DNA from: Candidatus Endomicrobium procryptotermitis
GTDB taxonomy: Bacteria > Elusimicrobiota > Endomicrobiia > Endomicrobiales > Endomicrobiaceae
Length of the DNA: 64,000 nt
Direction: 5' to 3'
Assembly: GCA_031279415.1 (NCBI GenBank)
Contig: JAITIP010000035.1
Coordinates: 1-64,000 of the forward strand
The translations under genes were made by a program, and so were the position numbers. Positions 37,162 to 46,716 of this stretch are shown here, in pieces. Position 1 is the stretch's first letter; each line of letters begins with the position of its first letter. The notes beneath the pieces are model-generated. The model was not told the origin of the DNA. It ran no database searches and saw only the letters and a list, made by a program, of their open reading frames with translations.

Positions 37162-37562
37162 ATTTTTTCCGTAAAAATTTTTAATGTAATATTATTAGAT
37201 TTTACACATTTAGGCTATGTTTTTCAATTAAATAAAATTTCGCGAATTGTACAAAAAGGCATAGTTTAAGCCGCTATCAGCATCATGCTTAACGCAAGAG
37301 TATTTATTGATATTTTAACCGCATCTTTAACATATTTGTTCACTCTCGGCTTCTTCAGATGATACAAATATTTCTATAAAAGGAGCATTGGCATTTTATC
37401 CTGCATCTGCTTTTTATTTGTCATGATTTTTCGGAGAAATTTTGACTGCCGTTTGAAACCTGAAAAGTTTACTTATCGTTTTAGACTCTTTATTAACGGC
37501 AGAAACGTTAAAAGCGTTCTAAGGAGGAGATTTGAGAACGGGTTTAAATCAGGTAGGTATGC
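37162..37562. other. Intergenic region between gatB and proB
   Basis: Contains a weak hairpin (CGTTCT 37515-37520 / AGAACG 37535-37540) that could end the gat transcript, and the proB promoter region. A plus-strand frame from 37423 runs into gatB and has an AAGGAGG inside it, but it looks like a shadow. No other feature seen. Confidence 0.4.
37515..37540 (-). terminator. Weak terminator candidate after gatB
   Basis: Six-base arms CGTTCT / AGAACG with a 14-nt loop, followed on the minus strand by CTTTTAACG. About 25 bp beyond the gatB stop. Stem is short. Confidence 0.3.
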
Positions 37563-39017
37563 TTATCCTTTTAATTTTTCAATTAAAATTTTGTTTACTA
37601 TCTGCGGATTTGCCTGTCCTTTTGATTTTTTCATTACCAAACCGACAATCGCACCGATTGCTCTTTCCTTTCCGGCTTTAAATTCCGCAACAGCTTTGGT
37701 GCTTTCGCCTATAGCTTCTTCGCATATTTTTATAATTGCAGATTCATCGGAAATTTGTACCAGTCCTTTTTCTTTAATTACGGATTCGGGATCAACGGAC
37801 TTTTCATACATTTCCTCAAAAACGGTTTTAGCTATTTTTCCCGAAATTGTACCGTCTAAAATAAGGCTTACGAGTTTGGAAAGATCTTTGCTTGAAACGG
37901 GCGACTCGCTTATTTCTTTGCCTGAAGCGTTTAGTTTTCCGCTGAGTTCGGTAGAAATCCAATTTGCCAAAGGTTTTGCCGCAAGCTCTTTATTTTTCGC
38001 CGCATTAACCGCTTCTTCATAATAATCGGCAATTTGTTTTGAAGACGTTAAAAAATCGGCATCATACTCCGATAATGCACACTCTTTAATCAATCTAGCT
38101 TTTCTCGCTTTCGGCAGCTCCGGCACCTGTGCGCGCAGCTCTTCTATAAATGAATCAGGTAAGTTAAATGGAACCAAATCAGGTTCAGGGAAATATCTGT
38201 AATCCAAAGCGCCTTCTTTAGAGCGCATTGACTTTGTAATACCTTCTTCAGCTTCCCATAACCGCGTTTCCTGAACAAGTTTTCCACCGCGTGAAAGAAC
38301 TTCTATCTGCCTTTCGGTTTCATAGGCAATAGCATCTCTTACTCCTGATATTGAATTCATATTTTTGATTTCAACCCTTGTACCGAGATCTTTCTGTCCA
38401 TTGGGACGCACGCTGACATTTACATCGCAGCGCATTTTTCCTTCTTCCATACTGCATTCCGAAGCGCCAATATAACGTACTATAGTTCTAAGCTCAGTAA
38501 GAAATTCCAACGCTTCCTGTGGGGAACTCAGTTCCGGTTCTGTAACGAGCTCCATCAGTCCTACACTTGCTCTGTTTAAATCGAGAAGCGAATAATCCAG
38601 TTTTCTGCTGCCTATTTCGTGAACAAGCTTTCCTGCATCTTCTTCAAGATGTATTCTTGTCAAATTTATGACTTTTTCTTTGCCGTCAACCGCTATAGCA
38701 AGTTTGCCATTCGAACACAAGGGTGGTTCCGACTGTGTAATTTGATAATTCTTCGGAACATCCGGATAAAAGTATTGTTTTCGCGCAAATGTGCATTGTT
38801 TATTTACTGTAAAATTTAAAGCAAGCCCTGTTTTTATAATAGCCTCTACAGCTTTTTTGTTCAGTATCGGGATAGCGCCCGGCTGCGACGTGCATATTAC
38901 ACATGTATTAGAGTTTGGTTCCGCTCCAAATTCCGTAGAACATTCACAAAAAACCTTCGATTTGGTGTTAATCTGCATATGTACTTCAAGTCCCACGACA
39001 GTTTCATAATTTGACAT
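37563..39017 (-). CDS. gatB: Asp-tRNA(Asn)/Glu-tRNA(Gln) amidotransferase subunit B
   Basis: 484 residues, full GatB length. Landmarks: [21 protein letters not shown] at the start, [64 protein letters not shown] and [15 protein letters not shown] in the YqeY-like tail. With GatA and GatC it converts misacylated Glu-tRNA(Gln) and/or Asp-tRNA(Asn). It lies 40 bp after gatA and is last in the operon. Confidence 0.98.
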   Translation of the reverse strand: MSNYETVVGLEVHMQINTKSKVFCECSTEFGAEPNSNTCVICTSQPGAIPILNKKAVEAIIKTGLALNFTVNKQCTFARKQYFYPDVPKNYQITQSEPPLCSNGKLAIAVDGKEKVINLTRIHLEEDAGKLVHEIGSRKLDYSLLDLNRASVGLMELVTEPELSSPQEALEFLTELRTIVRYIGASECSMEEGKMRCDVNVSVRPNGQKDLGTRVEIKNMNSISGVRDAIAYETERQIEVLSRGGKLVQETRLWEAEEGITKSMRSKEGALDYRYFPEPDLVPFNLPDSFIEELRAQVPELPKARKARLIKECALSEYDADFLTSSKQIADYYEEAVNAAKNKELAAKPLANWISTELSGKLNASGKEISESPVSSKDLSKLVSLILDGTISGKIAKTVFEEMYEKSVDPESVIKEKGLVQISDESAIIKICEEAIGESTKAVAEFKAGKERAIGAIVGLVMKKSKGQANPQIVNKILIEKLKG

Positions 39018-39057
39018 TGTATACCTTCTTATGATGTTAATAACATTTTTTTATCAT

Positions 39058-40515
39058 TTATATTTTGGGATATTTTGAAATATCGAAACCTGAAATTCTT
39101 TCGAAAGCGCTTGCCGCTTGAAAAAGTTTTGCATCGGAAAATCTTTTTCCCATAAAATGTACGCCCATTGGCATATGACTTTTCACAAAACTGCACGGAA
39201 CTGTAATTCCGGGAAATCCTCCGAGATTGGCGGCTATAAGAAATATGTCGCATTCTTCCGGCAGATATTCTCCGAATTTTACGGGCATTTGCAAAGTCGC
39301 AGGTGAAAAAATAAAATCGCATTCGGAAAGAGCTTTATTCAAATCATTAATAAGCAGCGTACGCACTCTCTGCGCTTGATGATAGCATCTGTAATAATTT
39401 TTGGCTCCAAGGACGTAAGTTCCAAACAGTATTCTCTTTTTTACTTCATATCCCAGAGACTGTGACCTGCTTTTTGCGTATTCGTCATTTAAACTTATGC
39501 CATTCGGAGAACGGTATCCATAACGAATGCCGTCAAAAGTGGCGATATTTGCGGAAACTTCTGCACACATAATAACTTTATAAAGCGCCGGAACATATTT
39601 GTAAGATGGAGCGCTTATTTCGACGATTTCTGCTCCGTAAAGCTGTAGATTTTTTATGACTCCCTCAAAAGATTTTAAAATTTCGCCGTCTGTATCATAA
39701 TCTGAAAGTTCTTTTGGTATTCCTATTTTTAAATTCTTTAATGTATCGGGATTTTCAAGCCCAGCAGTATAATCCGTTTGTTCGGTAGGTTCGCAAACTG
39801 GATCCCTGTAATCTTTTCCTGCTATCACGCTTACCAACAAAGCTGTATCGTAAACATTTTTTGAAAAACTGCCTATCTGGTCGAAAGAAGAAGCTAAAGC
39901 ACAAACTCCATACCTGCTTATAAGTCCATAAGAAGGCTTGTATCCTACTATTCCTGTAAAGCCGGCAGGCTGCCTTATTGAACCGCCCGTATCTGAACCC
40001 AATGCGAAAGGAGCCATCGCAGAACTGACGGCAACGGCGCTTCCGCCGGAAGAACCTCCTGGAATGCGCTCGATATCCCATGGATTTGCCGTCTTTTGAT
40101 AAGCCGAAGTTTCAGTTGATCCACCCATGGCAAACTCGTCCATATTTGTTCTGCCGATAAAAACAGCACCTGCTTCTTTAAGTTTTTCTATGACGGCAGC
40201 ATCATAAGGAGAAACATAATTTTCAAGATATTTCGAAGCGGAAGTCATGCTTTCGCCTTTTATCATTATATTATCTTTTATGGCTATCGGAATTCCTTCG
40301 AGAATTCCACATTTCACACCTGACTTTATTTTTTTGTCGGAGGCTGCTGCGTGTTTTAAAGCCTGCTCTTCATTGAGCTTTAGAAAAGCTTTTACTTTAG
40401 GCTCGACTTCTTTTATGCGTTTATAACACGCTTTTACGGCATCGACACTTTTTACTTCTCCCGATAAAATCTTTATTCTCAAATCCTTCACTGAAACAGT
40501 TAAAATTTCATCCAT
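39058..40515 (-). CDS. gatA: Amidotransferase subunit A (amidase)
   Basis: 485 residues. The amidase signature is complete: catalytic Lys in GIPIAIKDN, the Gly/Ser-rich GGSSGGSAVAVSSA and the cis-Ser region GSDTGGSIRQPAGF. It releases ammonia from glutamine for transfer in GatB. It follows corA by 10 bp. Confidence 0.98.
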   Translation of the reverse strand: MDEILTVSVKDLRIKILSGEVKSVDAVKACYKRIKEVEPKVKAFLKLNEEQALKHAAASDKKIKSGVKCGILEGIPIAIKDNIMIKGESMTSASKYLENYVSPYDAAVIEKLKEAGAVFIGRTNMDEFAMGGSTETSAYQKTANPWDIERIPGGSSGGSAVAVSSAMAPFALGSDTGGSIRQPAGFTGIVGYKPSYGLISRYGVCALASSFDQIGSFSKNVYDTALLVSVIAGKDYRDPVCEPTEQTDYTAGLENPDTLKNLKIGIPKELSDYDTDGEILKSFEGVIKNLQLYGAEIVEISAPSYKYVPALYKVIMCAEVSANIATFDGIRYGYRSPNGISLNDEYAKSRSQSLGYEVKKRILFGTYVLGAKNYYRCYHQAQRVRTLLINDLNKALSECDFIFSPATLQMPVKFGEYLPEECDIFLIAANLGGFPGITVPCSFVKSHMPMGVHFMGKRFSDAKLFQAASAFERISGFDISKYPKI

Positions 40516-40525
40516 AATTATATCC

Positions 40526-41518
40526 TTAAAGCCATTTTTTCTTCTTAAAATATATCAACAAAACTATAATAGATACCAGCATTATGCCCACCGCAAAAAA
40601 CCATGATCCTTTTTCTCCGAATATTAAATATTCTGGAAATGTGACATTCATGCCAAAATATCCCGATATAATAAGAACAGGAAGAAGAAGCGTCGCTATA
40701 ATCGTAAGGAGTTTTATCACTTCGTTAAGTTTTACTGTTACGCTTGACATATAAACTTCTAGAAGCCCGCTTATCATTTGGCTTCGTATTACTATGGATT
40801 GATTAATTCTTGCACACTGAAAGAAAATATCTCTGAAATATGCGATATATTCTTTTGAAATTATGCTATTATTTGCACGAGTAAAATAAACATACGCCAT
40901 CTGCTGCGATTCGGCTATTTTTCTTATGGCAAGAATAACTTTTTTAATGTTTAAAATCTCTTCCATATGTTTTTGCTGCGGATCTTCAAGAATAGAATCT
41001 TCAAGAGAATCCATTTTATCATCTATTTTTTCAAGCGTGAATTCATAACTTGAAACGACCTTGTTAAAAATATTGTACATAAGGTTGGCAAGGCTTTTAA
41101 GTTCTATTTGAGGTCTGGCTTTCGCTTTTTCGTAAATCGTTTCTATAAAGAAAAGTTCTTCGCTATGAACGGTTACGACAAAACCTTTGCCAGTGAAAAT
41201 GTTCAACTCGTAAATACTTTCGTCAAACTCCTGAATATAATTGGGTTTAAGCTGTATGCCGTGAACGGCTCCGAAAACATAATTTTCAAACTCTTCCATT
41301 TTCGGATAATACTGAGGGAAAAGACAATCTTCCAAAGACAGTTCGTGAAATTTAAAAGATTCTGTAAGCAGAGCTGTTTCTTCATGGCTTAAATCGTGAT
41401 TTTCCAAAATAATGTCCACCCATATAAGTCTTGGGTTTTTATTAAAAATTTTGGCTATCGCGGCTGCATCATTTTCAGTATGAAAGTCGCCGTTAAAAGT
41501 GTAAATTGCTTTAATCAT
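40526..41518 (-). CDS. corA: CorA-family magnesium/cobalt transporter
   Basis: Start at 41518, 4 bp after the gatC stop; the frame is open to 41584 but that part lies inside gatC. 330 residues: a soluble N-terminal domain, a long helix (about 160-290), then two C-terminal membrane helices with the pore motif GMN (in YFGMNVTFPE) between them. It forms a pentameric Mg2+ channel in the inner membrane. Odd placement: it separates gatC from gatA, and spacing suggests it is co-transcribed with them. Confidence 0.94.
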   Translation of the reverse strand: MIKAIYTFNGDFHTENDAAAIAKIFNKNPRLIWVDIILENHDLSHEETALLTESFKFHELSLEDCLFPQYYPKMEEFENYVFGAVHGIQLKPNYIQEFDESIYELNIFTGKGFVVTVHSEELFFIETIYEKAKARPQIELKSLANLMYNIFNKVVSSYEFTLEKIDDKMDSLEDSILEDPQQKHMEEILNIKKVILAIRKIAESQQMAYVYFTRANNSIISKEYIAYFRDIFFQCARINQSIVIRSQMISGLLEVYMSSVTVKLNEVIKLLTIIATLLLPVLIISGYFGMNVTFPEYLIFGEKGSWFFAVGIMLVSIIVLLIYFKKKKWL

Positions 41519-41522
41519 TTGA

Positions 41523-41816
41523 TTATTCCGCCTCGATAACCTTTTGCACTTTATAAAATGTTCCTTCTCTTTTGGGAGCGGCATTGAGCATTTGTTCGAT
41601 TGTTTCTTTAGGACAGGGCTTTACAACGTCTTCTCTCCAAACGTTTCTAAGCGAAGTTACATGAGTGGTAGGTTTTAAATCCGAAATATCGGGCTGTTGA
41701 AGAATTTCAACGAATTCCAGCATCTTATTCAAATCTTTAAGATACTTTTCTTTCTCTTCTTCTTTTACTTCGATTCTTGCCAAAAAAGCCGTTGTTTCAA
41801 GTTCTTCTTTCAACAT
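41523..41816 (-). CDS. gatC: Amidotransferase subunit C
   Basis: 97 residues, normal GatC length: TAFLARIEVKEEEKEKYLKDL, MLEFVEILQQPDISDLKPTTHV, LRNVWREDVV, and the ending AAPKREGTFYKVQKVIE. GatC holds GatA and GatB together. It is the first gene of gatC-corA-gatA-gatB and divergent from the lytic transglycosylase gene. Confidence 0.97.
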   Translation of the reverse strand: MLKEELETTAFLARIEVKEEEKEKYLKDLNKMLEFVEILQQPDISDLKPTTHVTSLRNVWREDVVKPCPKETIEQMLNAAPKREGTFYKVQKVIEAE

Positions 41817-41910
41817 AAAAATACCTCTTAAAACATATTAAAGCATATAAAAATAATAATGCGAAATTATACAAAAAACGTTAGAACGCTTGCAACTACA
41901 ACTTTTTGAT

Positions 41911-41940
41911 TTTACAAAAATTTTTTTATTTATGTATAAT
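41911..41940 (+). promoter_or_regulatory. Promoter directly abutting the lytic transglycosylase start
   Basis: TTTACA (41911-41916), an 18-base spacer and perfect TATAAT (41935-41940). The predicted start of transcription (about 41947) is within two bases of ATG 41949, implying a leaderless mRNA. Confidence 0.65.
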
Positions 41941-41948
41941 ATAAAATC

Positions 41949-43400
41949 ATGAAATATAACAAAAAGATATTGTTTTTGTCAATTTTTATCTTTTTTACAG
42001 TACAACTTTCTTATTCTGCGGGAAAAACCAATATCCCCATTCTCCCTGAGAAAGCCAATAAAAGTGACATAACCGAAAAAGAAATCAATTACCCGATTGA
42101 GTTTACTATTCCTTTAATGCAGGAAGAGGAAAGCGATCCCGTAATCAATCTTGTTGTGAGTGCAATTTCCTCCGCGGCGGAAAGCAATGAAACCAAAGGC
42201 GCAGTTTTAGAAACTGAAGCTCTCTACAGAAGAGCTGTAGCCGCTTTTAAAAACGGAAAATCCGAAGATGTAAAGAAATATTTCAGTTTGTTTATGAAGA
42301 AATTGGAAACAGCGCAGATAGATCCTGGCATTTATTTTTTCTTGTTTGATGATTTTGACAACATTATCACAAAACTCAAAAGAATTTATACTATAGATAT
42401 GCCGTCTCCCGTGCTTGAATCCGAAAAATATTCCATACCGATGGAATGCAAAGATAACTCTCTAGTCGAAAAATACATAGGGCTTTATTCTACCGACAAA
42501 CCTAAAGAAAGGATAAAAGCTGCTATTGAAAGAAGCGGCGCTTATAGGGAAATAGTATTGAAAGCTCTTCAGGATTTCAATCTGCCGCAAGAACTCATAT
42601 ATCTGCCGGTTGTCGAAAGTCTATATAATAATAGAGTGGTGTCCAAAGCGGGTGCAGTAGGAATTTGGCAGATTATGGCTCACAGAGGAAGAGGTTTAAA
42701 TCTTAAAATAAATTATTGGATAGATGAAAGGAGAGATCCAGAAAAAGCTACCAGAGCAGCATGCTTATATTTAAAAGAGTTATACTTAATGCTTAACGAC
42801 TGGCATCTTGTTCTTGCCAGCTATAACAGAGGCGAATATGGACTTTTAAGAGATATGAAATTTTCAAACGCTTCAAATATTACTGAAATGACGGACAGAA
42901 ATGCTATTCCCAAAGAAACGCAACAATATGTTCCGCAGTTTATAGCAGTAGTTACATTAGCCAATAACCCTGAAAAATATGGTTTTGACAACATAAAATT
43001 TCATGAACCTTTAAAATACGATAAAATAAAAACAGACCGCGTTATAGATTTAAAAATTGCCGCACAGTGCGCTGAAACGACGCTTGAGGAAATAAAAATG
43101 CTAAATCCTGCTTTAAATGCATGGTGCACTCCTCAGGGATATCCGGGCTTTGAACTCAAAATACCTTATGGAACAAAAGCTAAATTCCTTGAAAATATAG
43201 CTAAAATAAAAGATTTAAATCCATCTCCTGGATTTATAAAACATAAAGTCAAAAAAGGTGAATACATAGAAAAAATAGCTTTAGAATATAAAACTACTCC
43301 AAAAGAAATCTTCAAAGACAATCAAGGACTTTCAAAGAAAAAATATCTACAGATAGGCCAAATAATAGTCATACGGCCTGGAAGAAATTATTTTAAATGA
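41949..43400 (+). CDS. MltD-like lytic transglycosylase (SLT + LysM)
   Basis: 483 residues: signal peptide (1-24), an N-terminal region of unknown role (about 25-180), an SLT domain from about 190 with the catalytic Glu in LIYLPVVESLYNNRVVSKAGAVGIWQIM and LASYNRGEYG, and a C-terminal LysM (about 437-481, HKVKKGEYIEKIALEY...GQIIVIRPG). It cleaves peptidoglycan glycan strands to anhydromuropeptides in the periplasm. No Shine-Dalgarno precedes the start; the promoter places the 5' end almost at the ATG. Confidence 0.92.
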   Translation: MKYNKKILFLSIFIFFTVQLSYSAGKTNIPILPEKANKSDITEKEINYPIEFTIPLMQEEESDPVINLVVSAISSAAESNETKGAVLETEALYRRAVAAFKNGKSEDVKKYFSLFMKKLETAQIDPGIYFFLFDDFDNIITKLKRIYTIDMPSPVLESEKYSIPMECKDNSLVEKYIGLYSTDKPKERIKAAIERSGAYREIVLKALQDFNLPQELIYLPVVESLYNNRVVSKAGAVGIWQIMAHRGRGLNLKINYWIDERRDPEKATRAACLYLKELYLMLNDWHLVLASYNRGEYGLLRDMKFSNASNITEMTDRNAIPKETQQYVPQFIAVVTLANNPEKYGFDNIKFHEPLKYDKIKTDRVIDLKIAAQCAETTLEEIKMLNPALNAWCTPQGYPGFELKIPYGTKAKFLENIAKIKDLNPSPGFIKHKVKKGEYIEKIALEYKTTPKEIFKDNQGLSKKKYLQIGQIIVIRPGRNYFK

Positions 43401-43827
43401 TTTGATTTTTATGGCAACTGCAGCTACAGTTGACTGCTCCATTGTGGCTTTGCCCATTACCTTGTTTCCATCTTTTACATATTGCTTTCCAACATTTATC
43501 CTTTTTAAAGGCTCTTATTAAAATTGCATAACTAAACGCATAATTACAAATAATCCTTTGCCTTTTTTCTATTTTTCAGTTTTCAACACACCATTTAAAT
43601 GCTTTTTATCTCGCTTCCCAATTTTTACATGCCTATGCCAAATATATTATAAGCTCAGACATATGGCTATAAGTGCATTTTTTAATTTTACTCAAATCTC
43701 AATATTTTAGATTGACAAAAATTTTAATTTATGATACATATAGATTCTTAAAATTTTATTAGATTAGTATAAATCAATAAAAACAAATTCAAAATTCTAT
43801 AATATTTGTAATTTATGGAGTTATTTT
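43401..43827. other. Intergenic region before the haem locus
   Basis: AT-rich, no coding frame of note. Holds the haem-locus promoter region: a perfect TATAAT at 43798-43803 without a good -35, and a perfect TTGACA at 43712-43717 with only TACATA at 17 bp. I found no convincing Fur box. A short motif around 43543-43565 resembles 34677-34699. Confidence 0.4.
43798..43803 (+). promoter_or_regulatory. -10 element candidate for the haem locus
   Basis: TATAAT 25 bp before the hutW start, followed by a leader with GGAG. No recognisable -35, which is compatible with activator-dependent or iron-regulated expression, but this is weak evidence. Confidence 0.35.
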
Positions 43828-45144
43828 ATGGTTTCTGCTTCAAACGTATATTTAGTTGATGTATCGAAAGATGTTTTGCGATATGCATACAAAGGCAGAT
43901 TGATTGGAATGGCTTTGGCGCAAAGATCCGCCGTTGCTAAAGAAGAAATTTTTACAAAATATAAAGAACTTCTTCAAAATCCTTCAAGTGGAGCAGTAAC
44001 ATATATACATATTCCTTATTGTCAATATAGATGTTCTTTTTGCGGATTTGCAGGTTCAAAAGTTACAAAAGAAGAAGGCAGCAAATATGTAAATGCGCTT
44101 ATTAAAGAAATCGAACTTGTTTCGCAATACGCTTATGTTAAAGAAACTCCAATGCAGGCGGTATATCTTGGAGGCGGGACGCCTTCGGCAATAGAGCCGC
44201 AATATTTGTCCCTCCTAATCGAAAGTTTTCATAAATATCTAAATTTAGCAAATGACTGTGAAATAACTATTGAAGGACGTATACATGATTTTGAAGGTAC
44301 CCGCGGAAAAGATATTATACAAGCTGGCTTTAACCGTTTATCCATAGGTGTACAGAGTTTTAACACTAAAATAAGAAAAAGTTTGGGACGTGTTTCCGAA
44401 AGTAAAAAAGTACTGGAAATTCTTGCAAACCTTGCTTCATATAACAGAGCTGCAATAATTATAGACCTTATATACGGATTGCCCGCACAAAGCGTGGAAA
44501 TGTTTCTGGAAGATTTAAAAATTGCAGAACTTGCCGGAGTTGACGGGCTTGACACGTACCAGTTAAATGTTTTTGAAAATAGTCCGCTTAAAAAATCCAT
44601 TTTGGCTGGTTCAATGCCAGATGCTGCAAAAATCAGTGATCAGGGTGAATTTTATAAATCGGCTTATGAATATCTGACGAAAAATCATTGGCATCAGCTT
44701 AGCTTAAATCATTACGGCAAAACTTCCAGAGAAAGAAATATTTACAATCCATGGGTAAAAAGAAAAGCAGGGTGTCTCGGCATAGGTGCAGGCGCAGGAG
44801 GTTCTATAAATGGATGGAGCTATTACAGAATGCCAGCAGCGCAAAGATATATTGAAAATATAAATATTGGAATTTTTTCTCCGGACAGTCTCAGCACGCC
44901 AAACTCACATTTAGCACTTTCAAATAAAATTACCGAGCAGATGGAGAAAGGATATTTGAATACGGAAGAAATATTTGCGATAAACGCGGATTTTAAAGCA
45001 AAGCTTGCGCCATATTTAGAAAATTGGCTGCAAGCAAAACTTGTGGAATTTGACGGAAAATATATGAATCTTACTACGGCCGGAAAATTTTGGGGCGTTA
45101 ATCTTACCCGTGCTGTAACAGATATTCTTACTGGGGAAAAATAA
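43828..45144 (+). CDS. hutW: HutW/ChuW-family radical SAM methyltransferase (anaerobic haem degradation)
   Basis: 438 residues, HemN-like. The iron-sulphur motif is C65-x3-C69-x2-C72 (PYCQYRCSFCGF), followed by LGGGTPSAIEPQYL, TIEGRIHDF, FNRLSIGVQSFN and IDLIYGLP, the HemN-type radical SAM core. The family ChuW/HutW opens the haem ring without oxygen by radical methylation and releases iron. Assignment as HutW rather than HemN rests on context: flavodoxin, ExbBD-TonB, haem carrier HutX and a TonB-dependent receptor follow. Start has GGAG at good spacing. It is the first gene of the locus, and the flavodoxin starts right after the stop. Confidence 0.88.
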   Translation: MVSASNVYLVDVSKDVLRYAYKGRLIGMALAQRSAVAKEEIFTKYKELLQNPSSGAVTYIHIPYCQYRCSFCGFAGSKVTKEEGSKYVNALIKEIELVSQYAYVKETPMQAVYLGGGTPSAIEPQYLSLLIESFHKYLNLANDCEITIEGRIHDFEGTRGKDIIQAGFNRLSIGVQSFNTKIRKSLGRVSESKKVLEILANLASYNRAAIIIDLIYGLPAQSVEMFLEDLKIAELAGVDGLDTYQLNVFENSPLKKSILAGSMPDAAKISDQGEFYKSAYEYLTKNHWHQLSLNHYGKTSRERNIYNPWVKRKAGCLGIGAGAGGSINGWSYYRMPAAQRYIENINIGIFSPDSLSTPNSHLALSNKITEQMEKGYLNTEEIFAINADFKAKLAPYLENWLQAKLVEFDGKYMNLTTAGKFWGVNLTRAVTDILTGEK

Positions 45145-45145
45145 A

Positions 45146-45652
45146 ATGCACATTTTAATCGTTTATTCGTCTCTTACGGGCAATACGAAAATGATTGCCG
45201 AATCAATTTACGGAAAAGTTTCATCAAAAAATGAACACAAGTCCGACATCTTTCCAGTGGAAACTGCTCCATCGGCGGACAATTATGACCTTATTTTTTC
45301 AGGCTTTTGGGCAGACAAAGGCGGCGCTGACATTAAAACAAAACAATATCTGGAAAAAATTCATAATAAAAAGGTCGCATTATTTTTTACTTTGGGCGCA
45401 TATCCCGACAGCGAACATGCAGAAAATATTTTTGTAAGAGCAAAAAATATTCTTGCGGCAAACAACTCGGTTTTGGGACATTTTAAATGCATGGGAAAAA
45501 TCGACCCGAAAATACTCGAACTTTCTACAAAAGCCCATGGCGTTATAACACCTGAAAGAGCGGCAAGAATAGAAGAAGCAAAAAAACATCCGAACGCAGA
45601 CGATTGCGTAAATGCGGGATTTTTCGCCGAAAATATTTTAAAGAAGGTATAG
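45146..45652 (+). CDS. Flavodoxin family protein
   Basis: 168 residues. The FMN phosphate loop is SSLTGNTKMIAESI near the N-terminus, then DLIFSGFWADKGGAD and ALFFTLGAYPDSEHAENIF, typical of short-chain flavodoxins. It starts one base after hutW, so it very probably donates electrons to the radical SAM enzyme. Flavodoxin-type proteins encoded in haem loci (HmuF in Fusobacterium) take part in anaerobic haem breakdown; that comparison is from memory of the literature. Confidence 0.9.
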   Translation: MHILIVYSSLTGNTKMIAESIYGKVSSKNEHKSDIFPVETAPSADNYDLIFSGFWADKGGADIKTKQYLEKIHNKKVALFFTLGAYPDSEHAENIFVRAKNILAANNSVLGHFKCMGKIDPKILELSTKAHGVITPERAARIEEAKKHPNADDCVNAGFFAENILKKV

Positions 45653-45655
45653 TTT

Positions 45656-46321
45656 ATGATAGAAAATATATACGCTAAAATAGGAGCGGCGGGAATTGCT
45701 CTTGTTATCATCGGAGTAATATGTGTCTACCTTGCAGCAAAAAATATAATTTATTTGTGCATAGTAGGCCGCGATTTACACAGAATAATTCATGAAATAA
45801 ATGCAAAACCGCAGGATAGAGATGCCATTATTGAAGCAAATCTGGCAAATCCATTAATTTGCATTCTTAACGATATAATTAAAACCCACGCAGACCATTC
45901 CGATGATATCAAATCTGAAGCGGCTTTTTTGTTCAATCATTATTTCAGCCGTCCGATAAGAGACATAACGCTGATTAAAATCGTGGCGGCAATTTCGCCT
46001 CTGCTTGGACTTCTCGGAACGCTTTTGGGTCTTTTGGGTGTTTTCGGCAGGCTTTCAACTTCTGCCTCTATGGCGACAAGCACCGTTCTTGCCGCTGGGA
46101 TATGGGAAGCGATTTACACTACGGTCATGGGGCTAAGTCTTGCCATTCCCGCATTAATTGTTTATCACGTGCTTTCCATTTATATGCGTTCGTTCAATCT
46201 AGAAATAATTGAGTACGGACATCGCTTTTTGGGAAATTCGCATTACTGTTTGAGCAGATACCGTTATAAAAAACGGGATTTATCCTGTAAAAAAATTGCA
46301 GAAGCGAAAAATGAAATTTAA
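45656..46321 (+). CDS. exbB: ExbB/TolQ/MotA-family proton channel protein
   Basis: 221 residues, three membrane segments: about 11-32, 105-135 and 143-170, with a cytoplasmic loop between the first and second. The region ISPLLGLLGTLLGLLGVFGRLS and EAIYTTVMGLSLAIPALI is the ExbB signature. With ExbD it uses the proton gradient to energise TonB. It starts 3 bp after the flavodoxin stop and overlaps exbD. Confidence 0.94.
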   Translation: MIENIYAKIGAAGIALVIIGVICVYLAAKNIIYLCIVGRDLHRIIHEINAKPQDRDAIIEANLANPLICILNDIIKTHADHSDDIKSEAAFLFNHYFSRPIRDITLIKIVAAISPLLGLLGTLLGLLGVFGRLSTSASMATSTVLAAGIWEAIYTTVMGLSLAIPALIVYHVLSIYMRSFNLEIIEYGHRFLGNSHYCLSRYRYKKRDLSCKKIAEAKNEI

Positions 46322-46715
46322 TTTTGATTTTGACGATATTGGCGACGGAACAATAGACCTTACATCTTTAATAGACGTAATGTTTTTGCTGCTGATTTTT
46401 TTCATACTTGCCGCAACATTTACGTCACCAAGCATTGACGTAATGCTGGCTAAAGCAAATAGTGCAGAAACGGTTTCAAACCAGGTCGAGCGCGTAACTT
46501 TTAGCATAGATGCCTACGGTGGCATATATCACGATAAACAGCTGATAGATAAAGAAGAAATACCCATAATACTTTCTGGAAAACTGTCCGATACTTCCAT
46601 AGTGTTTAATGTTGACAAAAATGCTCCGTTCAACGCTTTTATCGGATTAATGGACCAAGTTAAATTACTGGGATACAGCAAATTCTTAATAAATGCCGAG
46701 CTTGAGGAAAAATAA
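46311..46715 (+). CDS. exbD: ExbD/TolR-family protein
   Basis: 134 residues from ATG 46311, inside the end of exbB; the frame extends to a TTG at 46296. One N-terminal helix, IDLTSLIDVMFLLLIFFILAAT, with the conserved membrane Asp (LIDV), followed by a periplasmic domain. Partner of ExbB in driving TonB. Confidence 0.93.
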   Translation: MKFNFDFDDIGDGTIDLTSLIDVMFLLLIFFILAATFTSPSIDVMLAKANSAETVSNQVERVTFSIDAYGGIYHDKQLIDKEEIPIILSGKLSDTSIVFNVDKNAPFNAFIGLMDQVKLLGYSKFLINAELEEK

Positions 46716-46716
46716 A

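Noticed and set aside
37423-38022. Plus-strand 199-codon frame with an AAGGAGG inside it
   Set aside because: Most of it lies on the reverse of gatB, whose protein is unambiguous, and its start has no ribosome site.
43690-43827. Fur box ahead of the haem locus
   Set aside because: The region is AT-rich, but no match to the GATAATGATAATCATTATC pattern was convincing.
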